Source: Pontederia crassipes
Taxonomy: Eukaryota > Streptophyta > Magnoliopsida > Commelinales > Pontederiaceae
NCBI GenBank assembly: GCA_030549335.1
Contig: CM060198.1
Location: 60,217,453 to 60,281,452, forward strand
DNA: 64,000 nt
Direction of reading: 5' to 3'
A program made the translations under genes and the position numbers. Shown here piece after piece: positions 1 through 12,400 of the stretch (position 1 is its first letter; every line of letters begins with the position of its first letter). The notes below the pieces were generated by a model, which saw only the letters and a program-made list of their open reading frames with translations, did no database searches and was not told the origin of the DNA.

Positions 1-3000
1 CGGCGTCTGGTCTTCCGCTCCATCGAACAAGATACTCTTTCTTTCGATTCTTCGTGCGGACGGCGAGTACTTCTTCAACTTGATCAGTAAACTGCTGACG
101 GATGGCCGGCGGGACGCGGTCTGAAACCCCACGCCCGGGATCTTCAGTGTCTTCAACGAAGGGCTTGAGCAGGCTGACATGAAAGACGGGGTGTTGTTGC
201 ATCTGAGGCGGGAGCTCCAACTTGTAGGCCACTTTGCCTACCTTCTTCAGGATCTTGAAGGGGCCCTCGTAACGCCTAACGAGACCCTTGTGCAAATTCT
301 TCCCACTTAACCGAAGATGTTGGACCAGCTTCACCAGGATCAAGTCTCCGACTTCAAAGTTGACGTCCCGTCGGGCGGTGTCCGCCCACTTCTTCATGCG
401 CTTCGATGCCTTGTGCAAACATGCTCTCGCCATGTCGTTCTGCTCGTGCCATTCCATCGTCATGCGGTGAGCGGCGGGGACTTTGCCACCATAAGAAGTG
501 GTGACGGCCTGGGGCGTCAGAGGTTGCTGCCCCGTCACTATCTCGAAGGGACTCTAATTGGTCGACTCGCTTCGTTGCAAGTTGTAGGAAAATTGCGCGA
601 TGTCGAGTAGCTTCGCCCAGTCCTTCTGATTGGCACTCACATAGTGCCGCAAGTAGATCTCCAGAATATAATTCATCCTCTCAGTTTGGCCGTCGGTTTG
701 AGGATGAAGTGATGTCGAGAAATGCAGGTTGGAGCTCATCATCTTGAACAATTCCTTCCAGAAGTTGCCAACGAATCGCCCATCCCGATCGCTGATGATG
801 CTTTGTGGTAGGCCCCAATACTTCACTACATGCTTCATGAATAACTCCGCAGCTTCAGTAGCAGGACAACTTGCGGAGCCGGCGGCGAAGATGGCATACT
901 TGAAGAACCGATCGACGACCACCATGATGGTACCTGCCCCCTCAGACTTGGGCAGGCCCGTGATGAAGTCCATGGAGCCATCCTTCCATGGATGCTCTGG
1001 GATAGGCAGGGGTTCCAGAAGTCCGTCGGGCGCTTGATTGAGGTTCTTGTCTTGCTGGCAAACAAGGCATGTCTTCACGAAGGCTTCAATGTCGTCCTCT
1101 ATCCTTGGCCAGAAGTAGTTGTCTTCGATGAGTGCCAAAGTGCGGCGGATGCCCGGATGTCCCGCCCACTTTGAGTCATGACACTCTTGCATGATAGTGC
1201 GCCGCAAGTTGTCAAAGAGTGGAACGTATATGCGACGTTCCTTGGTGAAGATCAGTCCATCTTCCACCCAAAAGCGGTGTGTCTTGCCCTCCTTCGTCTG
1301 CTCGAACAAGTTCTTTGCCGTGGGATCTGACTCCAATTCTTTCTTGATCCTCTCGATGAGGTCGGCCTGAGAGGAGCTCATGGCCGCCAATTCCGCGCGT
1401 CGGCTGAGGGCGTCGGCAATGACATTCGTCTTGCCAGGTTTGTACTCCAGGACATAGTCGAATTCCGTCATGAAATCTTGCCATCTTGCTTGCTTCGGCG
1501 AGAGCTTCTTCTGTGTCTCGAAGTAACTTGTCGCGACGTTGTCCGTCTTGATGTGAAATCACGATCCGAGAAGGTAGTGCCGCCATGTTCTAAGGCAGTG
1601 AATCACCGCGGTCATCTCCTTCTCCTGAACGGCGTAGCGCCGCTCCGTGTCGTTGAGTTTGCGACTCTCGAACGTCACGGGATGCCCCTCCTGCATAAGA
1701 ACTCCTCCAATGGCATAGTCAGAAGCATCTGTCTGTACCTCGTAGGACTTGGTGTGGTCTGGCAGGACGAGCACCGGTTCCTCCGTCATGGCCCTCTTGA
1801 GAGTGTCGAACGCTTTCTGGCATGTCGGCGTCCACTCCCACTTCACATTCTTCCGGAGAAGATTCGTCAAAGGGGTCGTCACATGTGAATACCCCTTGAC
1901 GAACCGCCTATAGTAGTTCGTCAGGCCAAGGAACGAACGCATGTCGGGAACCCGCTTGGGCGGTTCCCACTCCACGATGGCCCGAATCTTCGCGCCATCC
2001 ATCTTCAACTTCCTACTTCCGACGACATGTCCCAAGAAGTGTACTTCCGGTTGAGTGAAGGCACACTTCTCCCGCTTGACGTAGAGCTCGTTCTGCCGCA
2101 ACACCTCGAACACTTGCCGAATGTGCTCGATATGCTCCTCCAAGGTGCGGCTGTAGATCATGATATCGTCGAGGTACACAACCACTAACCTGTGAAGGAA
2201 TGGCTGCAATACCTTATTCATGAGAGTACAGAAGGTCGCCGGGGCGTTGGTGAGGCCGAACGACATCACGAGGAACTCGTAAGAGCCGTATCTTGTGACG
2301 CACGCCGTCTTCTGCACATCCTCCTTCGCGATCCGGACTTGCCAATAGCCCGAACGAAGGTCCAACTTGGTAAACCATCTTGCACCGCCAAGTTGGTCGA
2401 ACAAATCCGCCGCCAAGGGGATGAGGTACTTGTTCTTCACCGTAAGCTTGTTGAGCGTCCGGTAGTCGATGCACATCCGGAGGGAACCGTCATGCTTCTT
2501 CTGAAAGAGAACCGGGGCGCGATACGGAGATTTTGAAGGCCAAACATATCCTGCATCCAAGAGTTCGGTGAGTTGCTTACGGAGTTCTGCGAGTTTCGGA
2601 GGAGCGAGCCGATAGGGGACTCCATGTGGGGCTTTAGATCCTGGGACCAAGTCGATGACATGGTCCACTTCACGCTTCGGAGGCAACCGCTTTGGGAGTT
2701 CCGGGGGCATGACGTCCGCAAAATCCTCAAGGGTTTCAAAGACTTTGGGAGGTGTTGGAGTGGAGGGCCCCGGATCTTCCAAGATGGCGGTCGTCGGGAA
2801 GGTGTGCTCCTGTTTGCGCAATCCCTTCGCCACTTGCATGGCGGAGAGAGTTTTCTGTTTGAGGTCTCCGCCTGACCTCACAGGGACGTTGTAAGGTCCC
2901 TTGGGATCGAAGATGACCATCGAATTGGTGAGCGGGATGACACATGCAGCAATGTGTCGCAGAAAAGAGATGTCTGCCACCACTTCGTAGTCATCCACTG

Positions 3001-4468
3001 GTGCCACCGTCACGTCGAAACTTCTCGACCACTTGCCGATGCGAACCTTCACTTCAGGAGAAATTCCTGTGGTCGAGATAGACTTCGCGTTCACCGTCTT
3101 GAACGTGGCGTTAGTCTTCTGGAGTGGCAGCTTTAGCTTCTTGGCGACCACTTCTGACACGAATAACTCCGATGCTCCCGTGTCAATGAGGGCGTTGAAG
3201 ACTTGCCCGTTCAACTCGATATCCGCATAAAGTCGCGCAGCCGATGAAGGACCCTTCGAGGCGTTGATGGCGCTGAGGACGTGCATCGAGTTGAGACACG
3301 CCTCCTCCTTCTCTTTTTCCTTCTCGTCGGGGCAATACATTGCGTTGACTGTCGCCTTTTGCGGACAATCGCTCGTCCAATGTGGACCCTTGCAAATGTA
3401 GCAAGGCTTTGGTGGCTTCCTGTCCCTTTTGAATCTTTCATTGTTGGACTTCCCGTCTTGGTGTCCCTTGCCTTTGTCTTGATAGTGCGGCTTGCCTCCT
3501 TGGGACTTGGACTTATCTCCCCCACCATTGCCCTTGCCCGAGGACTTTGGTGGTGGAGTGCTCGCTTTGGCGTACTCCACGAGCGATTCAGCAGCGGCAA
3601 CTAGCGAGCGGAGGTTGGGGCAATCTCGTCGCTCCAACTCCGTCCTAGCCCATGGCTTCAAACCCTTCACGAAGACCGCCAACAACGTATCTTCGTCCAC
3701 TTGGGAATTCTGTAGGCGGAGCTCGGTGAACTCTTTCACGTACTCCGTCAACGTGCCCTTCTGGCAAATGTTGAACAACACAATCTTGGCCTCCAGTCCC
3801 GACTTGGCAGAGCAGAAGTAGTTGATAAGCTGCCTCTTGAAGTCGTCCCACCTCTCAATGGGACCCACAATGCCACGCTCCACGTCGTCGCAATGGCACC
3901 GCCACCATAGACTCGCCGCATCTTGCAAGTAGAAGGATGCGGTCTTCACCATCCTCACTTCGGACGTCACATCCAAGGCCTCCATGTACCTTCGGACGTT
4001 CCACAGGAAGTCGTTGATCTCCCTTGCCGATCGCTCGCCTTTGTAGGGCCTCGGCTTTGGCACATCAATTCTTGCCTCATGCGGGGCGGGCGCCTCGGGG
4101 CGCCGCCCTTCTCCATAGCGTCGCTTGAGCTCCTCCCGGAAGGTCTGGAATTCTTGCTCCATTTCGAACCGCATGTTTGAGAGACCATTGTCCAATGTCT
4201 CCCGCATGTCCATGATTGTCGCTTCCGTGGACTCGAGACGGGTATACAACGGCGCCATCTCTTCCCGCACCGTGGCAAGATCCACGGTCTTCTCCAACTC
4301 CCGCTCGTGCGTTGCGAGTTGGTCTTGCATCTCGCCCACGTCCAATTGTAATTGGCCGAGGCGTTGCTCGAAGGCGGACATGGTGTCCTTCGAGCGGGCG
4401 CGCCCTCGATCCTGGCAGCCCTTCTCCGGTGCGACGGGTTCATTCGTCATCTCCGAGTTCGACGTCAT
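1..4468 (-). pseudogene. gag-pol polyprotein of the chromovirus, two in-frame stops
   Basis: The first ATG of the frame is at 4468; a TTG lies further upstream. Domain order: N-terminal coiled-coil (about 4100-4400), gag capsid-like region, zinc knuckle of spacing CX2CX3HX4C (about 3363-3402), aspartic protease with DTGA (about 3175), reverse transcriptase with YLDD (about 2165-2176), RNase H (1559-1760), integrase with HHCC finger and DDE residues (about 600-1230), and a GPF..HPVFHVSLL linker leading to a chromodomain start (KEYLVRWSG) at the window edge. All pieces share one reading frame. It is interrupted by TGA at 1559-1561 at the end of RNase H and by TAG at 554-556 in the integrase C-terminal region. 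Both look like single substitutions, as no frameshift is needed. The encoded enzymes would copy RNA to DNA and integrate it; this copy probably cannot do so unaided. Confidence 0.92.
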
Positions 4469-4514
4469 TTCACCTTGATCGCCGAACGCCAACTTGAGCG
4501 GTCCCAGAAACGCT

Positions 4515-4526
4515 GCTCTGATACCA
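4515..4526 (-). other. Primer binding site, tRNA-iMet type
   Basis: On the minus strand the bases read TGGTATCAGAGC. This is the classic complement of the 3' end of plant initiator methionine tRNA, placed three bases after the LTR end. It primes minus-strand DNA synthesis in many plant LTR retrotransposons. Confidence 0.9.
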
Positions 4527-4529
4527 ACT

Positions 4530-5019
4530 TGTCACGGGGTCGTTTTTCGCTCGACCGACCCGTGCGGCGCCTAGAAGCTTGCTTATGCCACTTTTTGTAT
4601 GCCACAACTTTTGGGACGCACGGTCCCGAGCGGATGCTTCTTCGGTGGAGGCGTTTGTGAACAAACGGGCACCTCGGCGTAACGCTCGATCGCTTGGGAC
4701 GCTCTTTTGTGGATTGCCACCCCACGCTTGAGGCACGATGCTAGATTTAGGGAAGCTTGAAATCTTTGTTGAGTAAATATGAATGATTACAACGCTTCGG
4801 GGGGGGACTAGCGGGTCTCCCCTACTATACCACCATTTCGGGTGGTAGAATTGCGACGTGTGATGTGGAGGACCATCTCCGGGGGTGCTCTTTTCTGGAG
4901 TGCAAATTACAAAACTGCCACCATCACACTTAGAAAATAAACTAAGTACAAAAGTGAGTTGAAAAGGAAAATACATGATAAGATAACTCGACGTGCCCCG
5001 GGGAGAAGCCCCCGGGACA
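4530..5019 (-). repeat. 5' LTR of the chromovirus (490 bp)
   Basis: On the minus strand it begins TGTCCCGGGG at 5019 and ends CCCCGTGACA at 4530, giving the TG..CA ends expected of an LTR with a short imperfect terminal inverted repeat. The primer binding site follows directly. The boundaries are inferred from one LTR only, because the partner LTR lies to the left of the window. Confidence 0.82.
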
Positions 5020-5047
5020 CTAGCACCAGTTGGATTAGACAATCAAC

Positions 5048-5597
5048 TAGGAGTGTTCACCGGATCGGATCAACCCATGAACCCGATGACCCGATTCAAT
5101 CCGAATCGGTTCGGATCGTGTCGGATCGATGATCGCGTCAGACCCGATCCGAACCGAACTTGACCCGACCATGGGCCGGGTCGGGTACGGATTGGAAAAT
5201 TCCAACCCGACTTGACTCGACCCGACCTTATTGACCCGACTTTTTTATTTTTTTTACTTTTTTCTTTTTTATTTAAACTTAAGACTTATATTTAATTAAA
5301 TTTTTTTAAAAAACTTAAATAAAATATTTTAACCATATAAATAATATTAAATAGTTAAAAAACATATTTTATGCTTTTAAAATAATATTAAATAATATTT
5401 TTATATTAAATAAAATATAAAAACAATAAGAAAAAAAATTTTTAAAAAAAGAAAAATGTGTGATCGGATAACCCGACCATCCGACCCGACGGGTTGGGTC
5501 GGATGCAGCCTCCAACCCCCCTAATCCGACCCGATCCGATCAAATTGAGTTGGATTTATTCACAGGTCGGGTCCAACCCGACCCGTGAACACCCCTA
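5048..5597. mobile_element. hAT-type MITE (550 bp) with 8-bp target duplication
   Basis: Exact 8-bp direct repeats CAATCAAC flank the element at 5040-5047 and 5598-5605. Its ends are inverted repeats beginning TAGGAGTGTTCACC on the left and TAGGGGTGTTCACGGG on the right (read inward). GC-rich arms full of CGGGTCGG-like words enclose a very AT-rich core (about 5235-5455). Eight-bp duplications and TAGGG-type ends are characteristic of the hAT superfamily. There is no coding capacity, so it must have been moved by a transposase encoded elsewhere. Confidence 0.88.
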
Positions 5598-5605
5598 CAA
5601 TCAAC

Positions 5606-5736
5606 GTCAGTTTGTTGTTAGGAATGAAGTCAGATATAAAAAATGGCATGTGAATTAAATAATCGGCGTTATTTTTTGTCAGAAACCGATCCAAGATGAA
5701 AATTGGGAGTGGGGGCCAAAGGTAGACAATAAAAAA

Positions 5737-5771
<35 letters not shown>

Positions 5772-7626
5772 CATTTTTTATCTAAATTAAGAAATAATAA
5801 ATATTACTTTAGAATCAATATATAATTATAATTATTAATTTATTTAGATTAGAATATTTTTTTATTCATCATGCATTTTTTTTTCTTTTTTTAGTGTTAA
5901 AGGAAGATATATGAAAATAATTTTTTATGACAACTAATTAATTTGATTTTTTTAATAGAAAGGAGTCCAAATTATTAGTACATATATTATTTTTTTTATA
6001 AATACAACATAGTATACTATAATCTTGTATAAACATACACATATATTCTCTCATTAATATAATAACATTATAATTATGTTAAGTTCACAAAATTAGGGAA
6101 CCTTAACATATATTTTCTATATATATAATAACATATATTATTGTATATAATTTTTCAAAACTAGGGGGGCTTATCATTTATTTTATATATGTATATAATA
6201 ATATATACTATTATATATGTAATATTGCAAAAAGTAAAAAAAAACATTTTCGCTCCTATTGCAATATTGACATCATGTCATTTGTTGTTGCATGTTGTAA
6301 AAATAGAATGACGATTCGCATATAACAATTTGGATCATGTTAAATTTTGATCAAGTGTACATTCGTGAGATCAAAATATAACTGGAGCATAGTTTTTTTT
6401 CTTAAGGATAAAAGGTGCCTACAGAACGAAGCGAAGATCCACCGTCCAAGAGAAGATCCATGGTAGATGTTCGTCATAGTATGTGATACAAGAGGCGAGG
6501 ACTTCCATCAGAGTTTTCATATTCTCATCAAAAGATAAAAAATGCAAAAAGAGATAAAAAGAGGAGGAAGAGGATAAGTAAGGTAGTCATGATCGAAATC
6601 TTATATAAGATCGGAGGGAGATCATAAGATCGAAAAATTAAATTAAAATCGTAATATCTTATTTATTAATAAAAAATATTTTTTAAAGATAATAAATATA
6701 TATATATTTATAAATTTGCCACATTTAAATATTAAATTACACTAAATTATTTTTTTATCAATTCTTAAACAAAATTATATAAAAAAACATATTAAAAATA
6801 CAAAAAAAATATGTTAAATTTTATCTAAATTAATTTTATTATCATAAATATATTTTAAATTAATATTTAAAAAATTATATTAATTAGATAATATTATAAA
6901 ATTGTGTGAGCAAAATTAAGATCGTATTAAAATTTTATTCATGAGAATCTCAAAATAAGATCAAAATTGGTAAAGAGTGATAAGATCGTAAAATTATAAT
7001 ATATTAAAATTTAGATTGAGATCTTGATTATGTGAGTGGAAGGACTAAAATGACATAGTTCTCCTATGATAAACTATTTGAGAGTGAAGATTTAACGATG
7101 CAAAACATAGAAAATAAGATGAGAACTACTTAATTAGAAAACATTATCATTAAATCCAATTTAAAATCAAACGAATTGTGCTTTTTTTCTAATCACATGA
7201 GCCGTGCAACTCGTGCAACTATTAAAAAAATACAGTCTGAAAATTTGAATGGTCCGCTTTAGATGAGTAGTATTACATAACCATTTTATTTTCATTATAT
7301 AAACAAATAATATATCATGTTGAAATATATATAAACATAAATTGCCACCTCCGAGGGACATCCGCCCACATCCACCCGGTGAGGAGGTTCCCGGAAAGTG
7401 CTCCTCAATCATTTTTTCAGTAGACGGACGGGTCATAAATGGCGTCTCTATAAAATTATAAATTGAGTCCCATGGTATCATATCTTCATTTTTTTCCTAA
7501 TTATTAAAAAAATATTAAGATTTCTGCACTAAAAAATTATGCATCAAACAATACAATCGAAAAATTAAGATGACACAAAATTTTATTAGACGAGAACAGA
7601 AGAAAATTACAATTTGAAATATTTTT
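5606..7626. other. AT-rich intergenic DNA, no gene seen
   Basis: Very AT-rich sequence with a TA microsatellite at 5740-5768 and many short homopolymer runs. The longest open frames show no recognisable domain. I see no RNA gene or bounded repeat here. Confidence 0.6.
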
Positions 7627-7868
7627 TGTTAGAATTTCTAGGGAATTCGACACTCGAGATAGAAATTTTGAACTAAACTAATTCCCTCAAAATTAGGTCA
7701 TTTATCTCGTGATAAAAAAATAAATTAATTTTGAATTACATACAAAATTTCTCTTAACCCCACAGACTCGTTGTCCGAGCAGCGAGATCTACGAGAGCAT
7801 CTTTTACTTTGGAACGTCTTGAAGTTCAAATTGATTTTAGTTGGATAGGATTCAAGTTATTATTAACA
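7627..7868 (-). repeat. Diverged LTR remnant related to the copia element at 18205-23099
   Basis: The stretch begins TGTTAG and ends TTATTATTAACA, as the copia LTRs do. It shares blocks such as ATCTCGTGATAA, the CACAG-CTCG-TG-CCGAGCAGCGAGA region and the terminal ATTATTAACA. It lacks much of the first half of the LTR and has no clear 5-bp flanking duplication, so it is an old solo or deleted LTR. Confidence 0.6.
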
Positions 7869-9490
7869 AAGAACTCAGAAGTAGTACATGAAAAATATAA
7901 AAAAAAAGAGAAATAGGAGGATATGACTATGATTTTTCTAGTAAGGAATACAGCAATTAATCCAGTCAGCTTCTGAAATAGTGAAAACCAACTAATATCA
8001 GGGAGAAAAGTGTCACAGACAGCTGTTTTGATTAGTTAATTCCTCCTTTTTTTTGTTTCCTAATTCTCCAAGACGCTGTAGAAAACAATTTGGCACAGGG
8101 ATGAATAAAAACTGTGGAAACCTCTCTGAGAATTTATCAGGTGTTCTATGTTTTATTATAGAAACTAAACAAATAGTAATCATTGTTATCTTTATGACAT
8201 ATTTCTCTTGGTGAAAACATAACTTATCTTGTTCAATTGTTCTTGCTTAATTTTGCTGTGATTTCTGATGGTTCATGACAAGTTTTTTTTTTTAATTTTT
8301 GTCACAGCACGGAGAAGACATTGCTGGTGGCTCTATCCTGTTTAAGCTATATGAAACTTATCAGAGGATAAAGCTATTTCACTTGCAGCACTGACCATAA
8401 AGTCCATAAAACGACTTGAGAGCATGATTTGATTCTTCTCTCGTGTCCATAAATTTGATGGTAAAATTAGCAGCAGGGATTGCCATGTGATCTCAAGAAC
8501 ACTGAAACCTCAATCAATGACAAATAGGAAGAACAACGGATCAATCATAAAGATTATAGCCGGGCCAGCAGCTAATGCAACAGTAGTTGGATGATTTCTC
8601 AGACAATGCTTAGTGCTTGAGGAAACTACAGTGGCAGTGGTCTGAGAACACTCAAGAGGACTCCATGTTTATTGTTCTTACAAATTTAACGTGGCCAATC
8701 TTTCATGCAGATCTACAAGAATTAATCCATCTCAATCTGAAAGGATCTAGAAAAAAAAAATCCGACAACTATATGAATCGATTTACTGTTCTAAAGCATG
8801 CATAGTCATGGGCCAGGCTACATCCCTACAAGTTGTGTCCTCTGTTCCGATGTATCCAAGACATGCAACAAGAAAAAAAAAAGGGGTGGTCCTTCTGGAT
8901 CTCTGCAAAGATCCAAGATCCATAGGAATTGCTATCATTAAGAAAATCGTACATGGCAGATGCAAATCCAGAGCCCTTTCAAGTGAATGTCTTATTTGTG
9001 CAAACCAAATGGACCACATCATTTGTTAAATCTTCCAAGGGGATCTCAATGGTGCAATTTCTTCAGTATTGAAAGAATGGTGTCCCCAAATTAAGAGCCA
9101 TTTGAAAATTTGAAGGGCTTCATTAGCATTGTTAATTGTGGCAATGATGCCAACCACCACAAACCTGGTGGGACTTTGGAAATATTTTGGCATTCTTCTG
9201 TTGGAATCTAAGGCATCAGAATCACTTTCATATACCATCCTTCCTCTCCTTTCATGTCTTCTGCCCAACAAAGTGGACAAAGTGAGAGCCATGCCAACCA
9301 GGCTATGTCCATTGAGTAAACTCAAAGCTTCCTATCCATGATGGGTCCTCATTTGCTGTTGCAGAAGACCATGTGAGAGCCAAAGGAATAGTGCTAATGC
9401 ATGATTGGTGCTAAATGTCATGTCCAGGTACAAGAAATCATAAAGGGGTGAACATGTGTTGCCACACAAAGCCAAGAGAAGACAAATTAT
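7869..9490. other. Intergenic DNA, no gene seen
   Basis: Less AT-rich than the preceding spacer. It holds several short open frames on both strands (for example around 8617-9341), none with a recognisable domain or plausible splice structure. It could hold transposon or gene debris I cannot identify. The right limit is where recognisable integrase sequence begins. Confidence 0.45.
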
Positions 9491-12400
9491 TCATTGGCAA
9501 TCAGTAGAGGCTTCATAAGCCACTGATCCACAGAGCCGGACATAATATCGTTTCGATAGCTTGTGAGTACTTCTTTGAGCAAGAGACCCTTGCTTGTAAG
9601 GCTGTAGTTTCACATAAACCAAGTCTCCTTCCGCAAACTCCATATCAGTCCTGTGTTGATCTGCATTACTCTTCATCCTCGATTGAGATCTCGATAAATT
9701 GTCCTTCAAAACTTTTAGCACCTCATCCCGATCTCGAAGCTCAACATCCACAGCTTCCACTTGAGACTGATCTCTGACATAGGCAGGAATTGTAGGAGGT
9801 TGACGACCATAAACGACTTCAAAAGGAGTCATCCCAGAGCTAGTGTGATAGGAAGTATTGAAAGAATATTCTGCCCATGGCAGATATTTAGACCAAGTAG
9901 AGGGTCTGTCCATAGCAAAACCTCTTAAGTATTGTTGTATGCACCTATTTAATACTTCAGTCTGGCTATCAGACTGTGGGTGATAAGTAGAGCTCATACA
10001 AAGCTTAGTATTGCTGAGAGAAAATAATTCCTTCCAAAAAGAACTAAGAAATATGGAATCTCTATCTGAAATAATGGTCCTTGGAAAACCATGTAGCTTC
10101 ACAACCATGTCTAAAAATAATTTTGCAACCTTTGAGGCAGAGTAATGGGTAGGTAAAGGTCCAAAGTGGCAGTATTTGGAGAGTCTATCGACCACAACTA
10201 GAACTGACGTAAAACCATTAGAAATTGGTAGACATGTCACAAAATCCATAGAGATATCCTCCCAGACCCTATCTGGAATAGGAATAGGTTGTAATAGCCT
10301 AGCAGGACTAGTAGTACAATACTTGATCTGCTGGCATATCTGACATTTACGGATAAAATCTTTCACTGATTTTCTCATACCTTGCCAAAAGAACTCAGCT
10401 GCTAACCGTTTAAAAGTCTTGATTATTCCCAAATGTCCTCCAACAGGGGTAGAATGAAATTCCTCCAATAGTAAAGGAATAATAGTAGAAGATGGTAAAA
10501 AAAAATTCTGCCTTGTTTATATAGTAAACCATCTTTAGCTGTCAAATCTAATGTAGAAGAGACTCCATCATAGGTTTCCTGTAATAAAGATTGAAGTTGT
10601 GTGTTAGACTCATATTCTTGTCGAATCTGATCAATGATATTGAAGATTGGCATAGTCAATCACAATAGTTGACTATCTGTACTGAATTGTCTGGATAATG
10701 CATCAGCAACCCTATTCTCCACTCCTGGTTTGTAAACTATAGAATAATCATAGCCAAAGAGTTTAGCCAAAAATTGCTGCTGCTCAGGAGTCTGAATGAC
10801 TTGAGTCAAAATCTCCTTGAGACTTTTGTGATCTGTCTTAATGATGAAGTGATGACCTAACAAATAATGTCTCCACCTTTTAACTGCTTCCACTATAGCA
10901 AACAACTCTCTTACATAAATTGAAGTCTTCTGTAGAGATTTGGACAACTTTTTACTGTAATAGCATATAGGCAAATTATTCTGAAGTAATACGGCGCCAA
11001 TTCTAGTTCCTGAAGCATCTGTTTCCAAAACAAAATTCTTACTGAAATTAGGTAGTTGTAATATAGGTGCTGATGTTAAGGCAGATTTCATAGTCTGAAA
11101 AGCTGCGGTAGCTTTTTCTGTCCAGTGAAACGAGTCCTTTTGTAGTAGATCAGTCAAAGGGCTAGCTAAAGAAGCGTATCCCTTTACAAATCATCGATAA
11201 TATCCGGCAAGACCCAAAAAGGCTCGTAATTGTTTAATGTTCATAGGAAGTGGCCACTGTTGAACAGCCTCAATCTTTTGCCAATTAGGCTCGACTCCCT
11301 TGGCTGATACAATATGACATAGATAATCAATTTTAGGCAAGGCAAAACTGCATTTGCTCCTTTTGACATAAAAATTTTGATCCTGTAGACACTGTAATAT
11401 AATATCCAAATGTTGCAAATGACTTTCCAAGTCAAGACTGTATATCAATATATCATCAAAAAATACAATCACAAACTTTCTCAAATAAGGAGCAAACAGT
11501 CTGTTCATAATGGTCTGAAAAGTAGATGGAGCATTTGTCAATCCAAAGGGCATTACTAAAAACTCATAATGACCCTCATGTGTTCGGAAAGCTGTCTTCC
11601 CTATATCATCCTCATGCATTCTGATCTGATGGTAACCTGCCCTGAGATCCAATTTAGAAAAAATTGATGCTCCATGAAGTTCATCCAAAAGCTCATCTAT
11701 AGTTGGGATAGGAAACTTATCTTTGATATTAATACCATTTAAGGCTCTATAGTCAACACAAAAATGCCAAGTGCCGTCCTTTTTCTTCACTAACAGGACT
11801 AGGGAAGAGAATGGACTGGAACTGTGTTGTATAACTCCTTGCTCCAACATTTCTTTTACCAACTTTTCTATTTCAGCTTTTTTGAAAATGGGGGTATCTA
11901 TAGGGCTTTACATTGACTGGCTGGCTATTTGGTATTAGATGAATGTGATGTTGAACTGCCCTATTTGGAGGAAGAGAAGTTGGTATCGAAAAGACCTTCT
12001 CATACTTATCCAATACAACTTTAACTTCATTAGTAATAATGTCCTCCTCAGAACTTTCTTGTGTAACAGTCAACTGAAAGTAGGACATAGTATCTTGTAA
12101 TTGAATTAATCTTCTCAACTGATGATGTGATACTGAGTCAATATTCAATTTATTTTGACCTCTCAAACAAATATCTTGACCCTGCCATACAAAAGACATT
12201 GTGAGAGTCGAGTAATTAACTGTAACTGGTCCAAGTTGCTGCAACCACTGAACTCCCAAAACCATATCAGCCCCTTCAATTGGTAATACATGAAAATCAT
12301 CCTGAAAAACCATCCCCTGAATATGAAATTTCACCTGTGAACATAATCCTGCACATTGTAACTTGTCTCCATTCCCAATCATTACTTCAAAGTGTCTAGA

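Larger units (their letters stand above)
1..5019 (-). mobile_element. Ty3/gypsy chromovirus, 3' part outside the window
   Basis: This is a minus-strand LTR retrotransposon. Reading right to left it shows a 5' LTR (4530-5019), a primer binding site (4515-4526), a short leader, and a fused gag-pol frame that runs off position 1. Integrase is followed by the start of a chromodomain, which assigns the element to the chromovirus branch of Ty3/gypsy (Metaviridae family knowledge). The 3' LTR and left target duplication lie outside the window, so LTR divergence and a target-site check are not possible here. The right boundary is the TG..CA end at 5019, only 28 bp from a hAT-type MITE. Coding is broken by two in-frame stops, so this copy is non-autonomous unless read through. 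Confidence 0.93.

Noticed and set aside
4470..5042. 190-codon minus-strand frame
   Set aside because: It lies in the LTR and leader of the chromovirus and is not a known product.
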